Origin: Campylorhamphus procurvoides
Taxonomy: Eukaryota; Chordata; Aves; Passeriformes; Dendrocolaptidae
DNA length: 64,000 nucleotides
Direction of reading: 5' to 3'
Assembly (NCBI GenBank): GCA_013396655.1
Contig: WBMV01006289.1
Span: 868,001-932,000 of the forward strand
A program made the translations under genes and the position numbers. Below, piece by piece: positions 35,564-47,690 of this stretch. Within the stretch, counting starts at the first letter, position 1; every line of letters begins with the position of its first letter. Below the pieces are notes generated by a model, which was not told where the DNA came from, did not search any database, and saw only the letters and a list, made by a program, of their open reading frames with translations.

Positions 35564-38321
35564 CCTAGGACAAACAAAAAACTATCATCTTTTTCCAAAT
35601 TTCACTATTGGAATGGAAGGCTGGTATCAAAGAAGGGAAATTTAAATATACGTAAATTTAATTTCCAGTATCATGATAGAATTTCCAAAAAATCTCAGAT
35701 TAAAAAAAAAAGAGAGAAATCAGCAGTGTTACCTACATGATGTCACTTCACTGCTTTCAGAAAGTCCATGCTGATTTACAGTAACTAATGGCCAATTAAT
35801 TGCTGGTTTTGTTTTGCTTACATTGTTAAATTAGGCTGAAAAATTCCTAGGAAGAGAAATGAGTAGCCCACTTTTTTTAAAGAAACTTAAGGCATACAAC
35901 TGAAATTAATGACACACCTATTTAAGTTTAAATGTGACAGGAATGTAAACTCTTGCCAGGCCAGCCGCTCTTCTGCTGCCTCAGATGCAGATTCTTTCAT
36001 CATATAACATCATGTCTGCCCAGATTATGTCCAGTTACAAAATCCTGACTTCAGCCTTTTAGAGTAGTTTGAGTAATGTACAAAGACACAGAGGGCAAAC
36101 TTGCTGCTCAGCTAAATCTCGAGAAGTCAGGGGATTTGTGCCAGCAGAGAGCTTGGCCCCTGGGAATTGAAAAGTTTGCAGCTACGGGCTATGGAGGTCT
36201 GAGAAACCTTAGCAGTAGTGAAAAGACTGAGAACCATTCTGCCAGGGTTGGTGGGAGTAAGCTTGAATAACAAAGTTGATTCTTCCTTCCAACAATTAGA
36301 AGACATTGTCCTGGGTACTTCCTACCTTTTAAAATTATTTGGGAGGTGTATGTTATAACAGTGACAAAGAAGAGAGGAAAAGTCAATACTGGAAATCATA
36401 ATAAACGTACCTCAAAGTTGATTACTGTGAAATAACAAGGGATGAAAGATGGTGGAAGGACAGAAACATGTTTTTTGTCTCCCCTGGCACTTCAGATCTC
36501 AGGTGGCATAAGGAATTGGTAAGAGAACAGAGACAAATGTTATCAAATCCTCCTAGAAACATTTACCAATGTCTGAGGTAAGGACTTGTGGTTTGGAAAG
36601 GTACTTATTTTCCTAAAGGAAAGGTGATATTCAGTGATAAAACTTGAGAAAAGAGAATTTAATACAGAGTTTAATACGTATTTTTCTGTGTATCACTGAC
36701 TGCCAACAGTGAATATATAAATATTTTTTCTACTTTAAACAGGATTGTATTGCTGTAAATGAGCTGTGGCATTAGAATGAAGTAAGGTGGAAAACATGGT
36801 GACTTAGGTGTGTGACTTGAGCTTGTAATTTTCTGCAGCTTCAATAAAACTTCTGAAATCAGTTAAGGCAGAAGAATTTGTGCTAAAATCTTTTGCGAGC
36901 TGAATGAAGTCTTTAATTATAGGCAAGATTTTCTCAGTCAGGCTGTGAAAGAGATGCAAGACTGTAGATGTGAAATTCCTCCAGCAACTACATTATTTAG
37001 CTGAAAATAGATGTGTAAGGGAAGGTGTTAGTATTTGGAGAAATCAGTGCAGTGTGGTTTGACCTATACCCTAAAGTTATGCTGACATATTAAACATAAA
37101 AAGTCATTTGTAATTTGGTCCTTGTTGAACATAATTGAAACTGGCAAACTGAATGTTTCTGTGAAATGATTTGACGTTCTATGTAATCTCAGTTGCAAAG
37201 GTGTTTCTGCAGCTAAAGCCTCTGTGTCTGACCCTATATGCATGTGAGAAAAGAGGGGTATGACAGAAAGAAAAAGGTTTTGCAGTCTTAGAGGTGGCCT
37301 AAATAAAACCTAATCAAGTCTAAATCCAGTCTAAAGGCTGGAAATTGCAAAGTAATGATGGTCTCTGTTACACCTACTTGTGTGCATGTAAAGACTTTCA
37401 TGGACAGTGAGCAATCTTCTGAAAATATTTTGTCCTTATGTTTTCAAGAAAATAAGCAAAAGATGAGAACAAGGAAAACTAGGAAAATTAAATTTACATG
37501 AAAAGGATCAGTAAAGTATTTTTTTTTACTCACAGAAATGTTTTATTTACACAGTTTTGGTGAAAAGCTAACACATTGCTACTGACAGTTCTTCATCAAA
37601 TGCCCTGTGGCTAAAAGAAAATGAAAGAGAATTTCATCTGGCCTCCAGCTTTTATGTGAGTGCATGATATATTTGCTAGAATCCTGACGTTAAGCCTAAT
37701 TTAATGGCCAGAAGGTGGGATGGCAATCTCATGTAGTGATAGGAGGGGTCCCTTTGCTTGGTCAGAGCACCTGTTCCTCTGCTTAGCACCTCTCCCTGCC
37801 TCGCCACTCTGGACTTACCTGGCCATCACTGGAGCATGGCTGGACCTGAGTACTAGCTAGAGAAGAAATGACCTTGGGAATCATCAGTGTTTATTGCTTT
37901 GCAATTTCCAGCCATGAGACTGGATTAGGTTTTATTTAATCCAACTCTAGAACTGCATTCCCTCTTTCTTTCTGTAGCATACCCCTTATTTCTCACATAG
38001 GGGTCAGAGACAGCAAAAGGCTTTAGCCTGCAGAAACATCCTGGCTACTGAGATTCCATACATATAAAATTGTAATACACGTTTCACAGATGTCTAAATC
38101 CAGCAGCATCACTGAACTAGTGCTAAATCAGGGTAAAGACTTGAATTCAAAAGCATGAGATGCATTCTGTGCACTTCTGGTATCTCCTGAAAGTTTCAGA
38201 GTAAAAGGCAAGAAAAAGGGTGAGGAGATTTTGATTTACTTTAATTTCTGTTGGTGGAAGTTGGTGTTTTCAAGGAAAGAAATAAAACTTGTTCACTTTA
38301 CAGTTGCTTTTGTCATTAAGC

Positions 38322-38336
38322 TTTTTTTTTTTTTTT
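38322..38336. repeat. T15 homopolymer
   Basis: Fifteen T followed directly by AAAA. On the minus strand there is no AATAAA in the usual window upstream of the A run, so a retrocopy tail is not suggested. Confidence 0.8.
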
Positions 38337-38449
38337 AAAATTTGCAAGAGATATTCTAACACTGGGAAGATTGTTCATTTTAGGTAAATCTCCTACTTTT
38401 AAACAGGCTTTAAATATCATAAGATTATTGGTGTATTTAGTAGTTTTTC

Positions 38450-38720
38450 CTGACCAGAATCCAATGCAATTGTGATGTGAATGAAAAAATGACTTTGCAG
38501 TCGTTCAATGTATTCAGCAGCAAAATTAATACAACGGCAGTTGTCAGATAATTTGAACATTGAATTTATAGGGGTAATTTTAATTTACATCTAGCACTGT
38601 AGGCAATTTTTACACATCAATTTGCATTTCACTGATTATGTTCAGCTGAGGGAAAATGGTGTCTTTTAAAAAGTTGCTTGTATTTCAAGAAGTTTAATGC
38701 AACATTGCAGGGACTGGGGC
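38450..38720. promoter_or_regulatory. Possible conserved non-coding element
   Basis: Repeat-free, AT-rich sequence with many short transcription-factor-like words (gcaattgtgatgtg, gcagcaaaattaat, gcaatttttacacatcaatttgcatttcac). The mix of aattaat, catttgca-like and caatt cores resembles deeply conserved elements near developmental genes. Not tested by alignment. Confidence 0.2.
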
Positions 38721-41700
38721 CACAAGATTTTCTTTCTGATGCATTTTAAAAACCAAAGTTCTAAAGACAAAGAACAGTTAAACAGCACTTTTTCATTTCA
38801 GCTGGCAATAAAATTAATCATGTTTGTATCCCATAGTTTATTTTGCATTTTTAAACTGCTGCTCATTTTGTTAAATGCAAATTAGAGTAAAAAGATTAAT
38901 CTAAAATACAATGAAAATGGTCTGTGGCATTTGACATTACTTTAGTATTGAATACATTACTATTTAAAAATTATGGATGGAAAAAATAACCCAAACTTAT
39001 CAATAGCTCATTACGAATAAAATCTCTGCTAAATTATTTCTAAAAAGCTGTTTTGTTGTACACTATGCCAACATAGAGAATCACATGCTTAATTGGTGCA
39101 AAGTTTTTTACTTCCATGTAAGTTAGTTACTGGTGAGGATCCCAGTATCTCACTATTACGAGTAACCTAAAAATTGCATCCCCACATTACAATAGAGTGC
39201 CAATATAGGAGATAGACTTACTCAAAAAATTGTGAAGATTTTATTGAAATTTTGCAGGTGATGATATTGGAAAATTTCCAATGATGTATATTCACTGAAC
39301 TCTCAGAATACACACAGTTGTCCTTTTATTAATTAATTAAAATTAAGTAAAATATGATTCTGGACTTTATTACTGAAGGTATTAATGTGCATTTTGCAGG
39401 GAACTGATGTTGTAGTATTGAATGACTTGTCAGTTGACATTTGCTTTTGACTTTGAAGTCCAAACAACCAGTCCTTCAGGTGATTGCCGGTGGCAGATTT
39501 AGCTCAGCCTTCAGCCCTCCAGATCAATCTGGGGCTCCTGTCAGACTGCCCTGCAGAGATTAAGTGGTATGAAGGCAGAATAGGCTGTCACACACTGGAG
39601 CACACGTCCTGCCATGACAGCCTTGAGATTTTATCACAGTGGTGGTAGGGGAGCAGCACATGAAGGAAATCTCCTAGGTACTTAGCAGAGTTTGTCTCAT
39701 GATCCAAGTGCATATCACATTCCATAGGTTTGTGTGTAAGCTTGTAGCTAAGCAATGCACCTTCTGTATGAGTAATGCTTTTTTCCCAGCATGCCAACAA
39801 CAGAACATGAATTTAGGTACAGCACTTTTCCAGTTTCATTTTAGTGGCCATAAATGTCCTTCATTTTACCTGAATTATGCTTACCTTAACACTAATTAAA
39901 ATGAACTGCTGAGGGGATCCCTTATTCATATTGTCCACTCCCAGCTAGAGATAGTTAGACAAAAGTCCTGGATGTTCATTCATTTAGAAACACTATATTT
40001 CCATCCATTTCCCCATAGTGAAATAGAGCCTTATTGAAAACAACTGCCCAAGGACACCAACAGGTACAAGACAGACTAACAGCATTACACTCTAGTACCC
40101 TGTGAAACAGTTTTATGGTCTCCCATTTGTTCATGGGAAGCATCGACAAGCTCTCCTCTCCCCCTACTCTGCACTGCTGATTCATTGTGGAAAAACGATA
40201 GTAAAATCAGAATGAGTGCTGTTTTCATCTTCAGTTCTGCAAAGATTATGTCATTCTAGACACACTGCCTCTTATTTTTTTAACTCTGTTCACAAATATG
40301 TCTAATTTCTTTATATGCTTTCTAAAAGAACTGTCTGCTATGTTGTGTGTTACCGGGCTCTCCAGGTAAGCAGAATAAAAAACTCTGACTCCTCTATATC
40401 TAATAATATTTTTTGTCCAGTTCTCTATCTTGGCTAAAGGATATAAAAGAAACCCAGCAATAAAACCAGTCCAAAAATGTCTGGGTACCTAAATACTGAT
40501 ACTCTGTCATTTGTCATTCTCTCTTTGTTTATAGTTCCTTAGTCAGTTTTCAGTCTGTGCTCATGAACAAATCAATCTGAATGATTTCTTTTAAGGGAGA
40601 ATATTTGACACATTCTTTGATTTACCAGTCTTCTGTACTATATATCATTCTAAACTACTCTACACCTTTCATCCACTAACTGATAGAATTATTTTGGGAA
40701 TGCATGATGCACTTTTTATGGCAATGTTTGCTTTCCTGAAAATCCATACTATATAGTATATACCTCTGGTACTCATAGTGCATACATAGTTCTCAGACAG
40801 GCTGAGTTTTTAAGCCAGTTTAGAGAAACTGCTATGGCTATGAAGTTTTGTGATTTTGAATTTTGTACTTGCTTGGAATTTAAGCATTTTAAATACTTTT
40901 TCTATTAAAAGAATCTTATTCTTATCCTTAGTATTTAGAGCTTTTTCCAAGGAAGAATTGCTAAGTGCAGAATTTTCAAGCAAATTTGTTTTCTGTCTTT
41001 CAGAAGCATTTGTTGCTCTGGGATTTGAACTCAGCATGTTCTAAACAAATATACAGATGGATTGTCTGCAGTGGCCAACCTCTGAGCTTGTACTACCTGA
41101 AATAACTCTCTGGCAAGAAAGGTAACTACAAAGAACTCAATGTGTATGTAAATATTTTATGGTTTGTACAGTTTTAGGGTTTTTGCTTTCTCAAAGTACT
41201 AAAAAAATATATTTGTGGAAAGCTCTTCCACTTCTACCCCAGTGCATTCAGCTTTCTGCTGTTTGTGGTGGTGCCTCCTTCCCACCCCTCCACTCCCGCC
41301 TTGGGCCTCCTTTACTGTCTCAGGAACTCCTGAGAAGCCTTGATCAAACCAGCTAAGGGGAATTTTTGGCTCCTAGGGGCACGATGAAGAAGAAACAGAT
41401 ATTGTTTGTGTTTTGCATCTTGATCCTGTGCTCATATGTCTGTTTTGTTTAATAAAATATCATCATCTCGGTTCAAAAATGGATCGAAAAGTAATAAAAA
41501 TTTTACTCACTTAGCTTTCCAAGACTAATTATCATTACAATTTCATGGGTGAGATGACTAATGAAATTGCATATTTTTATCTTTATTTGTATTCAGAGTG
41601 ATCTTCTTTTGACAATAGGAACAGCATATAAAATAACAGTATGTCAAAAGGCCAGCTCCTGAAATAAACAGTATTATGAAAACTGATACTGTTCAATACA

Positions 41701-42329
41701 TTATTTGCATTCACAGAAACATATAATATGCATGGATTTGGGACAGTGCATTGATACAGGTGTGCATTTTTGTCTTAATTTTAATTTAGCTGTAGGTCCA
41801 TTTAAATTAACTTTCTAGCAACTGTAACACGATAAATAATAGTATTTTCAAAGAAACACCTGAGGTAAGGCTCCAGGGATTTTTTTTTCTGCTGTAGAAC
41901 TGCACTGCTCTGCATATTTAGGAGTAAATTTACCATTAAATTAACACAGTTGGAGACATTATAATCTCTATTTAAGATGATGATTTGAGAAGCTTCACTA
42001 GAAAAAGGAAACCCAGCAACCCAGTCTGGCTGTGTTGTTAACAATTTAGCAACGACTAAGCCAAATAGCTCTCAGTGATTCAGGTGAAATCCCTGCTTTG
42101 GATATTCCTCCAAAATTGGGTTCCATGCAGGAGCTGCAAAATCAGCAAATGCTCTCTACATCTCCTCACAATACAAATTAATTACACTTAAGTTAGTTTT
42201 CACCAGAAAACTGCATGTATTAAAGTGTAGCTCTGCTTACTATTATTTTTGTGGCTTTTGCAGCATCTTCCTTTTGCAAATAAATGTCCTCTAACACTGA
42301 ATTAATTCAAGAATTTGGGTACAGCCAAA
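38721..42329. other. Intron-like sequence, nothing certain
   Basis: A minus-strand stretch beginning at 41040 has a strong acceptor (CTGTATATTTGTTTAG) and stays open with a Ser/Asn/Lys-rich peptide, but its only nearby donors are weak and its starting phase does not fit the other candidate exons. The 39588-39899 and 39976-40185 frames look non-coding. Tandem ttaattaatt occurs at about 39330. Confidence 0.4.
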
Positions 42330-42540
42330 CAAAGGCCGAGGAGGCGAATTCTTGCTGCGTTTCCTGGCGTGCAGAGTTCCTGGAGGCAGCAGGTTTAGCC
42401 CCAGTCCCTCCTGGGGAGCAGCACCAGGGGCAGCTGTTCTGGCAGCAGATTTGGGCCCCCAGGGCACTACGTGTGCTGGGTGTGTATGGGCTGGAGCCCA
42501 CAGGACACACAGCGATGTGCTCTACATCCAAACCTAAGTC
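42330..42540. other. Local GC-rich patch
   Basis: Roughly 200 bases much richer in G and C than their surroundings, with several ggcagca/cagcagg words. Frames are open on both strands here (42284-42586 plus, 42307-42576 minus), as expected for low stop density in GC-rich DNA. CpG is not notably dense, so a CpG-island promoter is unlikely. It could be an old retrocopy fragment or a repeat relic; no family recognised. Confidence 0.4.
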
Positions 42541-44586
42541 TTTTTCTGAAGAATTTGATGCAAGAGTTCTTAACAATCAAACCTAACAAAATCCCCCACA
42601 CTTATTGCATCTCAGATATTTACTGAAACATTGGAAAATTGGGGACAAATAGTGATTTTTTTTTTTTAACTCAAACTAGCCTGACTTCTGTCTTTATTTG
42701 ACTTAGGCTACAAAGAGGAAGAGGTATTGGTGTGATCTGTAGTGCACAGACCTTTGGGCAGGGCACACGTGTGTGTGTGAAATGGCCTCACTCTGCACCT
42801 CATCTGTGCTCGAGGACTAATTTAGTTCTATGGAACAGGATGTAGAGTTGAACAGCAGTTTGAGGTTTATAGACACAAACCTGCCTCACTTGAGCTACAT
42901 TACAGCTTTCCATTAGCTATGTGGAATCCTTGGGAGCTTAAGCCAGACCAAATACCAACAGTGCCCACATTGCTTTGTGAGTATGTGATAGATGTGTGGA
43001 ACATGGAGCGTTTATATTGGAAAAGCTTTTCTGGAATTTTAAGGATGGGCATAAAGGAAAAGAAATGTAGTATTTTAAACATTTCATATGCCAAGATTCC
43101 CTCAATGTGTCTGGCAGCTCTTCCTGAACCTGAGAAGAAATCAAAATTTAGCCGCATAAATGAATACTAACTAACTGGGCTTGTCTTTGGCTTTGTGGTT
43201 TCCACTGAATTTTATGTTTCAGCTTTTCTAAGGAGCATTTCCCGAAATATCAGTTTTAAAATCTGACAGTTAAAGCCAATTGCAACCATAAAGAAAACGT
43301 TTTGCAAATTGTCTCATCAGCAGTTTCTCATCTGTGTCACTGGCAAGATGTGCTGGCATTTTTAAAACTCTTTGTCAACTCCTTCTTTTGCTAAGAAAGG
43401 ACTGTGTCTTCGTCTGTTTCCAAGCAGTGGTATTTCTGTTTGTTACCCTTTAAAAAAAGTTACTTTGTATCCCATACCTTTGTAGAAGTTTTGTAAACTC
43501 TTTGGGAATTATGCTTTCAGCACAGGCATGCCTAAATGATTGATGTTCAATTCCAAATTTCCCATACCTGAGTACAAAGTTGTAAGTTGGTTGCCTTATA
43601 ATTATTTCTGAGCCCTACCTTTTTGCCTTCCAGTGCCCAGTGCAGGAGCTGGATGTGCACAGCATAGTCGCATTTCAGTGAAATTCAAGAAATGAGTCAG
43701 GTAAGATTTTACACCATATCCTTAGCCTGGAATATGCTTATTTTTCTTGAACGCATGAGAACCTTTTTCAGGTAGAAAACATGTGAAATGCTTTTGTGTC
43801 TTGAATTTCTGAACTATTTTCAGGTGACCTGTGTATTCTATATGTTCTCAGCAGAAATTTCACTTTTTCTCAAAATCCCTCAATTCCTATTCCTGTTTAT
43901 TGGCAGGAAGTAGTGGATTTTGAATACATTTCCATAAGTTACAAACTCACTGACACCAGGCAACTTCAGTCTGTTTTAGGGGAATGATTCCTACTGCCTC
44001 CTGAAGTGAGGACAGGAAAAATCCAGAAAAAGATAATGACGTGCCAAAGTATGGCAACCAGCAAGGCAGCTCATTACAGCAGACACACAAGCTGGAATGA
44101 AGACAAGGTCCAGAACAGAACTGCCACTTAGCACCTCTGTTTCAGGAAGCAAATCATATATGACCAAGATGTTGTCATGAAAAGGTATTTCTCACCCTTT
44201 CATTAAACATTTCATTGTATTTTTGATGGATTGCTTCAAATGCAACCAGCAATACAGCACCAGAGAAAATTACTGGACATATATTGAAATAGTATATGAA
44301 AAAATGTGTGAGTCAGGGTGTAGCTTAACTCATCAGCTCAGAGCTTTCAAAACTTCTTTTTCTGCACTGAGGCCTTTCATTATTGCAACTGGAGCTTTCT
44401 ATTTTCGCAAAGGGGCTATGAGAGAGTGGTGGAGGCATGCCCAATTTATCTGCTCTTTTGTTTTCTCCATGCCTCTTTTCTCCCTTTACGGTTAGTGTTG
44501 CACTTATGGATTTATTGTGAAGTTTGAAAGGTCAGTGGAAGTAGGACCTTCACTTACAGTAGAACTCTAAGTCAAATCCTCTTGCC

Positions 44587-44623
44587 TTTTTTTTTTTTTT
44601 GAAATTGTCAGAGAGGGTTTATT
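44587..44623 (-). other. AATAAA followed by A14 (minus strand): possible retrocopy tail
   Basis: On the minus strand AATAAA (44623-44618) precedes, by 17 bases, a run of 14 A (44600-44587). This is the normal spacing of a cleavage site and poly(A) tail, so a processed pseudogene or other polyadenylated insertion is conceivable. Bird genomes lack active L1 and have few such retrocopies. No parent gene or target-site duplication was recognised, so a chance T-run is at least as likely. Confidence 0.2.
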
Positions 44624-45419
44624 TACAAGACAAGACATAGAAGATATAAGAGCAAACTAGTTCCAGGTTTTCATAAGTCCTTTTCGGTAATTACTGCTGC
44701 TCTGTTTTGCCTCTTTTTATCCTAACCTTCTAAGTTTTACTTGTGGTTTGTATTACCTTTTTTTCTTTTTCTGTCTCTCTCACTCCTTCATACCAAGGGT
44801 TCAAAGAGTGATCAGTGATTATTTACATCCCTTTTACACTCTGAATCCTCTTAATACTCATGGCAGAAAAAGTGGTGGGGAGATGAAGAAGTTTCACTGA
44901 AGTGACAGTGAGCTCTCTGTCCAGGCTGTAAAGGGGATGACTCCATGGCTAGCACAGTAAGCACATGTGTGAGGTTCCATGCTATTGCTTAGGAGCTTCA
45001 TGGGCTGCCCAAACCCTGAAGGACTCCTTGGGAGGCCTTTGCTCACACTAATGAGCAATTACTAATGAGCAGGGCCACTGGAGTGAAAGTAACTGTTCAG
45101 ATATGTCACTCCCATAGCTGTAATGCAGTGTTATAACAATAGTTTAATATTGGGCACTTCAGTGGGAAGCTGTGAAACTATATATATGTATATAGGTTAA
45201 TATTTTTATGTTTCCTATTTTAAAACCACGTTGAGGATTTCACCTTGAGTGTAGGATTCAGCTAATCAAAAAGGTTCACTCTGACAACTTTCTTTAAAAA
45301 TGTTGTGTTACATGCATGCTTTTCAGAGCAGTGTTGCATCCTTATATATAAGATATACATAATCATACATCATATATTCTGCCCATGGGAAAAACAGAGG
45401 CTTAACAGGGTGGAGATTT

Positions 45420-45474
45420 GAAGGTGGGAAAAGGGGAAAGAAGGAACAAGGGAAAGCAACAGAGGAAGGAGAGT
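45420..45474. repeat. Purine-rich (G/A) low-complexity tract
   Basis: About 55 bases almost entirely G and A (gaaggtgggaaaaggggaaag, then aggaaggagag). It is a simple-sequence tract with no coding content. Confidence 0.7.
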
Positions 45475-46139
45475 GTGCAAATTATTTTCACTGTGCATCT
45501 AAGATAATTTTGGAGCTTTGCTTAGTGGAAAGTAAATAAAAATAAAGGCACTAAACTTAGACTGTAACAAGCGTGTGGGAGTGAGTGAGAGGACAGGAGC
45601 AGAGAAGGTGGACTCACACATGCTTAGCTGCAAGGTTCTGGGGCTTTTGGGGTCTTTCCCCCACCATACAGTCTGTGCAAAAGCAGTAGCAGCACAGCTT
45701 TTACTGAGCAGCTCATAATTTAGAAGACAAACTTGGAAAACCTCCAGTATATCTGCCACTTTTAATTTATACCTGTGAGGATTAAGATGTCCAGAAAAGC
45801 CATGAAAATGACTAAGTATGTTCCCACTTGATCAATTACAGTGTCTCATAAGAAAATGTAGGGGTAATATCTGCACATATATATTTAATAGATGTCATAT
45901 ACAACCTGGGAATATGCATCAGCAGTGTGTATATTAATTTAATAAGTCAGTTAATGTTTTCATTAAAAGTAACTTTAAAATGTTGTGTCAGGCAAAGTAA
46001 TAAGCACAAGTTAATTCACTGGGGGGTCAGACACTGGCTTTTTGATATAGCTGAGAATTCTGTAGACATGTCACTTGTCAACTCTTTGACCTAAGTGAGA
46101 CTGAGGTGAAAGAATTTAGTGAAAAGACAGAACTGCAGC

Positions 46140-46220
46140 CTTTGGTAAAGTCAACTGGATTAGCTTCATTGACTTCACTGCAGTGACAATTATTTATGTA
46201 GGTGAAGATGTGATCTGGAA
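46140..46220. repeat. Possible ancient interspersed repeat relic
   Basis: The words ggattagcttcattgacttcactgcagtgac..gtgaagatgtgatctgg recall the same class of very old reptile/bird repeat as at 25690, read in the opposite sense ('cattgacttca(a/g)tg' with 'atctgg'). Family unnamed; the match is weak. Confidence 0.25.
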
Positions 46221-47284
46221 CCTGCTGCAAAGCCTTTTTGTTTTCATCCAATTTTCATTTATCACCTGCATTGTTTTTACTTCCCCTCTGCTACTAAGAG
46301 GAAAGATAGTTTTGGTGTGTTTTTTAATGTTTCTATATTTTAAAACCATAGCTAAGAAAATTAAATTATCACACTTTAAACAAAACTGAGGTGATGGATA
46401 TTTTTTTCAGTTGCTTTTTCTTCTTCTTCCACTCTTTAAAAAAGAGGAAAAAACCCTTCAAAATTATGCTTTACTCATAGCACCAGAAGTATTAAATCAT
46501 TTGGTAGCTATTGCCTCCTTCCATATGCCAATGAGAGCTGCATAATTCATGTGTAACAAGTTATTCAGCCAAGGAAAAAGTATGCTGCAGAAGAAAAGGG
46601 AAAACTTTTTTTTTTAATGTTTTTTATGAGCTGGTATTATTGCATTGGAGCTAAACTGCCTTCATTTCCAAGTTAGCAGACTGGAAAATGACAATAAAAG
46701 CAGTAGATTTCAGTAGCCAGATTTAATCTTTTCATTATATTTTGAGTCAGTGCTAAATATGGGAGCTGCTAATATTGAAATGGTGATATGTCATGTTTCC
46801 CCATGCTTTTGAGTTACTAACTTATGGTTACAGAAAGCTTAGATATTCAAGATAACTTCTTGCAACTTAGGGCTTATTGTCTTCTCTGTCTTGAATGCCA
46901 AGCGACACACAGTGGTGTGACTGTTAAGAATCCCTTAGAGGCAGGAAATGCTATTTGAGAAATGGAAAAGAGACTATTATTGCAGCCTCCTGCATAGTAG
47001 GATATACAATAGCAAAAAGTTACTGAATAGAGCTAGTCAGACAAGATTTTAGCTTCAAATATGTCCCCATATCCTTGCCAAGACTCCAGAGCAAGATGCA
47101 ATTCCTATCATTTACCTGAAATGTGGCAAGTCCAGAACTAATAAATGCAAGGTTTTCACTCTGTCCAAAACCTTGATAACAGCAGGCTTTGTTTATGACA
47201 TGATCAGGCCTCAGGGATAAAACTGAGGGGACATCAAATGTGAGTGAAATGCAGCAAGTTTGAATGTTAGACACGGACTCACCC
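46221..47284. other. Intron-like sequence, nothing recognised
   Basis: AT-rich with a T10 run near 46608. The minus-strand frame 47020-47331 enters the CR1 fragment on its right and has no coding features. Confidence 0.45.
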
Positions 47285-47690
47285 TCTAGGAAGAGACCTC
47301 CAGAGGTCACCTCTTGCAGCCTCCCACTCAAAGCAGGGCTAAATAAAGCAGGGTTGTCCAGTGCCTTGTCTAGTCAAATTGAGTGTCTCCAAGGGTATAG
47401 GTAGAGAAACCTCTCTGGGTGACCCGTTCCAGTTTTGAACACCCATATATTTAAAAAAGAAATAAAAAGAAATTCTTGTGTCAAGTTAAAATTTGCCATA
47501 TCTACAAACTTGTACTCGTTTTCTCACGTTGTTCCACTCTGAGGAGCATCACTGTGCACCTCTGAGAAGAGTTTGGCTCCACCTACTCAGTACCTTAAGG
47601 GTCCCCTTGGAGACTTCTGTCTTGAAGAGTGAACAAACCCAGTTCTAGTCCCATGTCCAATATTCCAGCTCCTGACCATGTCAGCACTTG
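47285..47690 (-). mobile_element. CR1 LINE fragment, old copy
   Basis: This reads as the reverse complement of a CR1 3' region: ggaagagacctccagaggtca, then cactcaaagcaggg, gggttgtccagtgcc, gtgtctccaaggg, aacctctctgggtgacccgttccag, then gagaagagtttggctccacct and agtgaacaaacccagttct. The 3' end is at the left, so the element lies on the minus strand. It diverges and has small gaps, for example around 47440-47480 where an A-rich insert interrupts. It covers more of the element than the tail at 23860. No reverse transcriptase frame survives. Confidence 0.85.

Larger units (their letters stand above)
31544..38449. other. Intron-like sequence, nothing recognised
   Basis: About 6.9 kb with no recognised repeat or gene. 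A short hairpin lies at 32008-32030, a CAAA-rich run at 35543-35563 and a T15 run at 38322-38336. Open frames at 32944-33306 and 33338-33721 (plus) and 36076-36270 (plus) lack paired splice sites. The first two are mirrored by minus-strand frames or by other phases. Confidence 0.4.
42541..46139. other. Intron-like sequence with low-complexity stretches
   Basis: Open frames at 42900-43170 occur on both strands. The frame at 44223-44495 (plus) begins with ATG but has no family resemblance. A 14-base unit (actaatgagcaatt) is nearly duplicated at 45047-45071. Other minor items have their own entries. Confidence 0.4.

Noticed and set aside
36076..36270. ATG-started plus frame of 64 codons with protein-like composition
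   Set aside because: No good acceptor upstream and only a weak in-frame donor; a short length by chance standards.
42900..43170. Long frames on both strands
   Set aside because: Simultaneous opening of both strands points to low stop density, not coding; no splice pair.
47020..47331. 103-codon minus frame
   Set aside because: It runs into an antisense CR1 fragment and is an artefact of repeat sequence.
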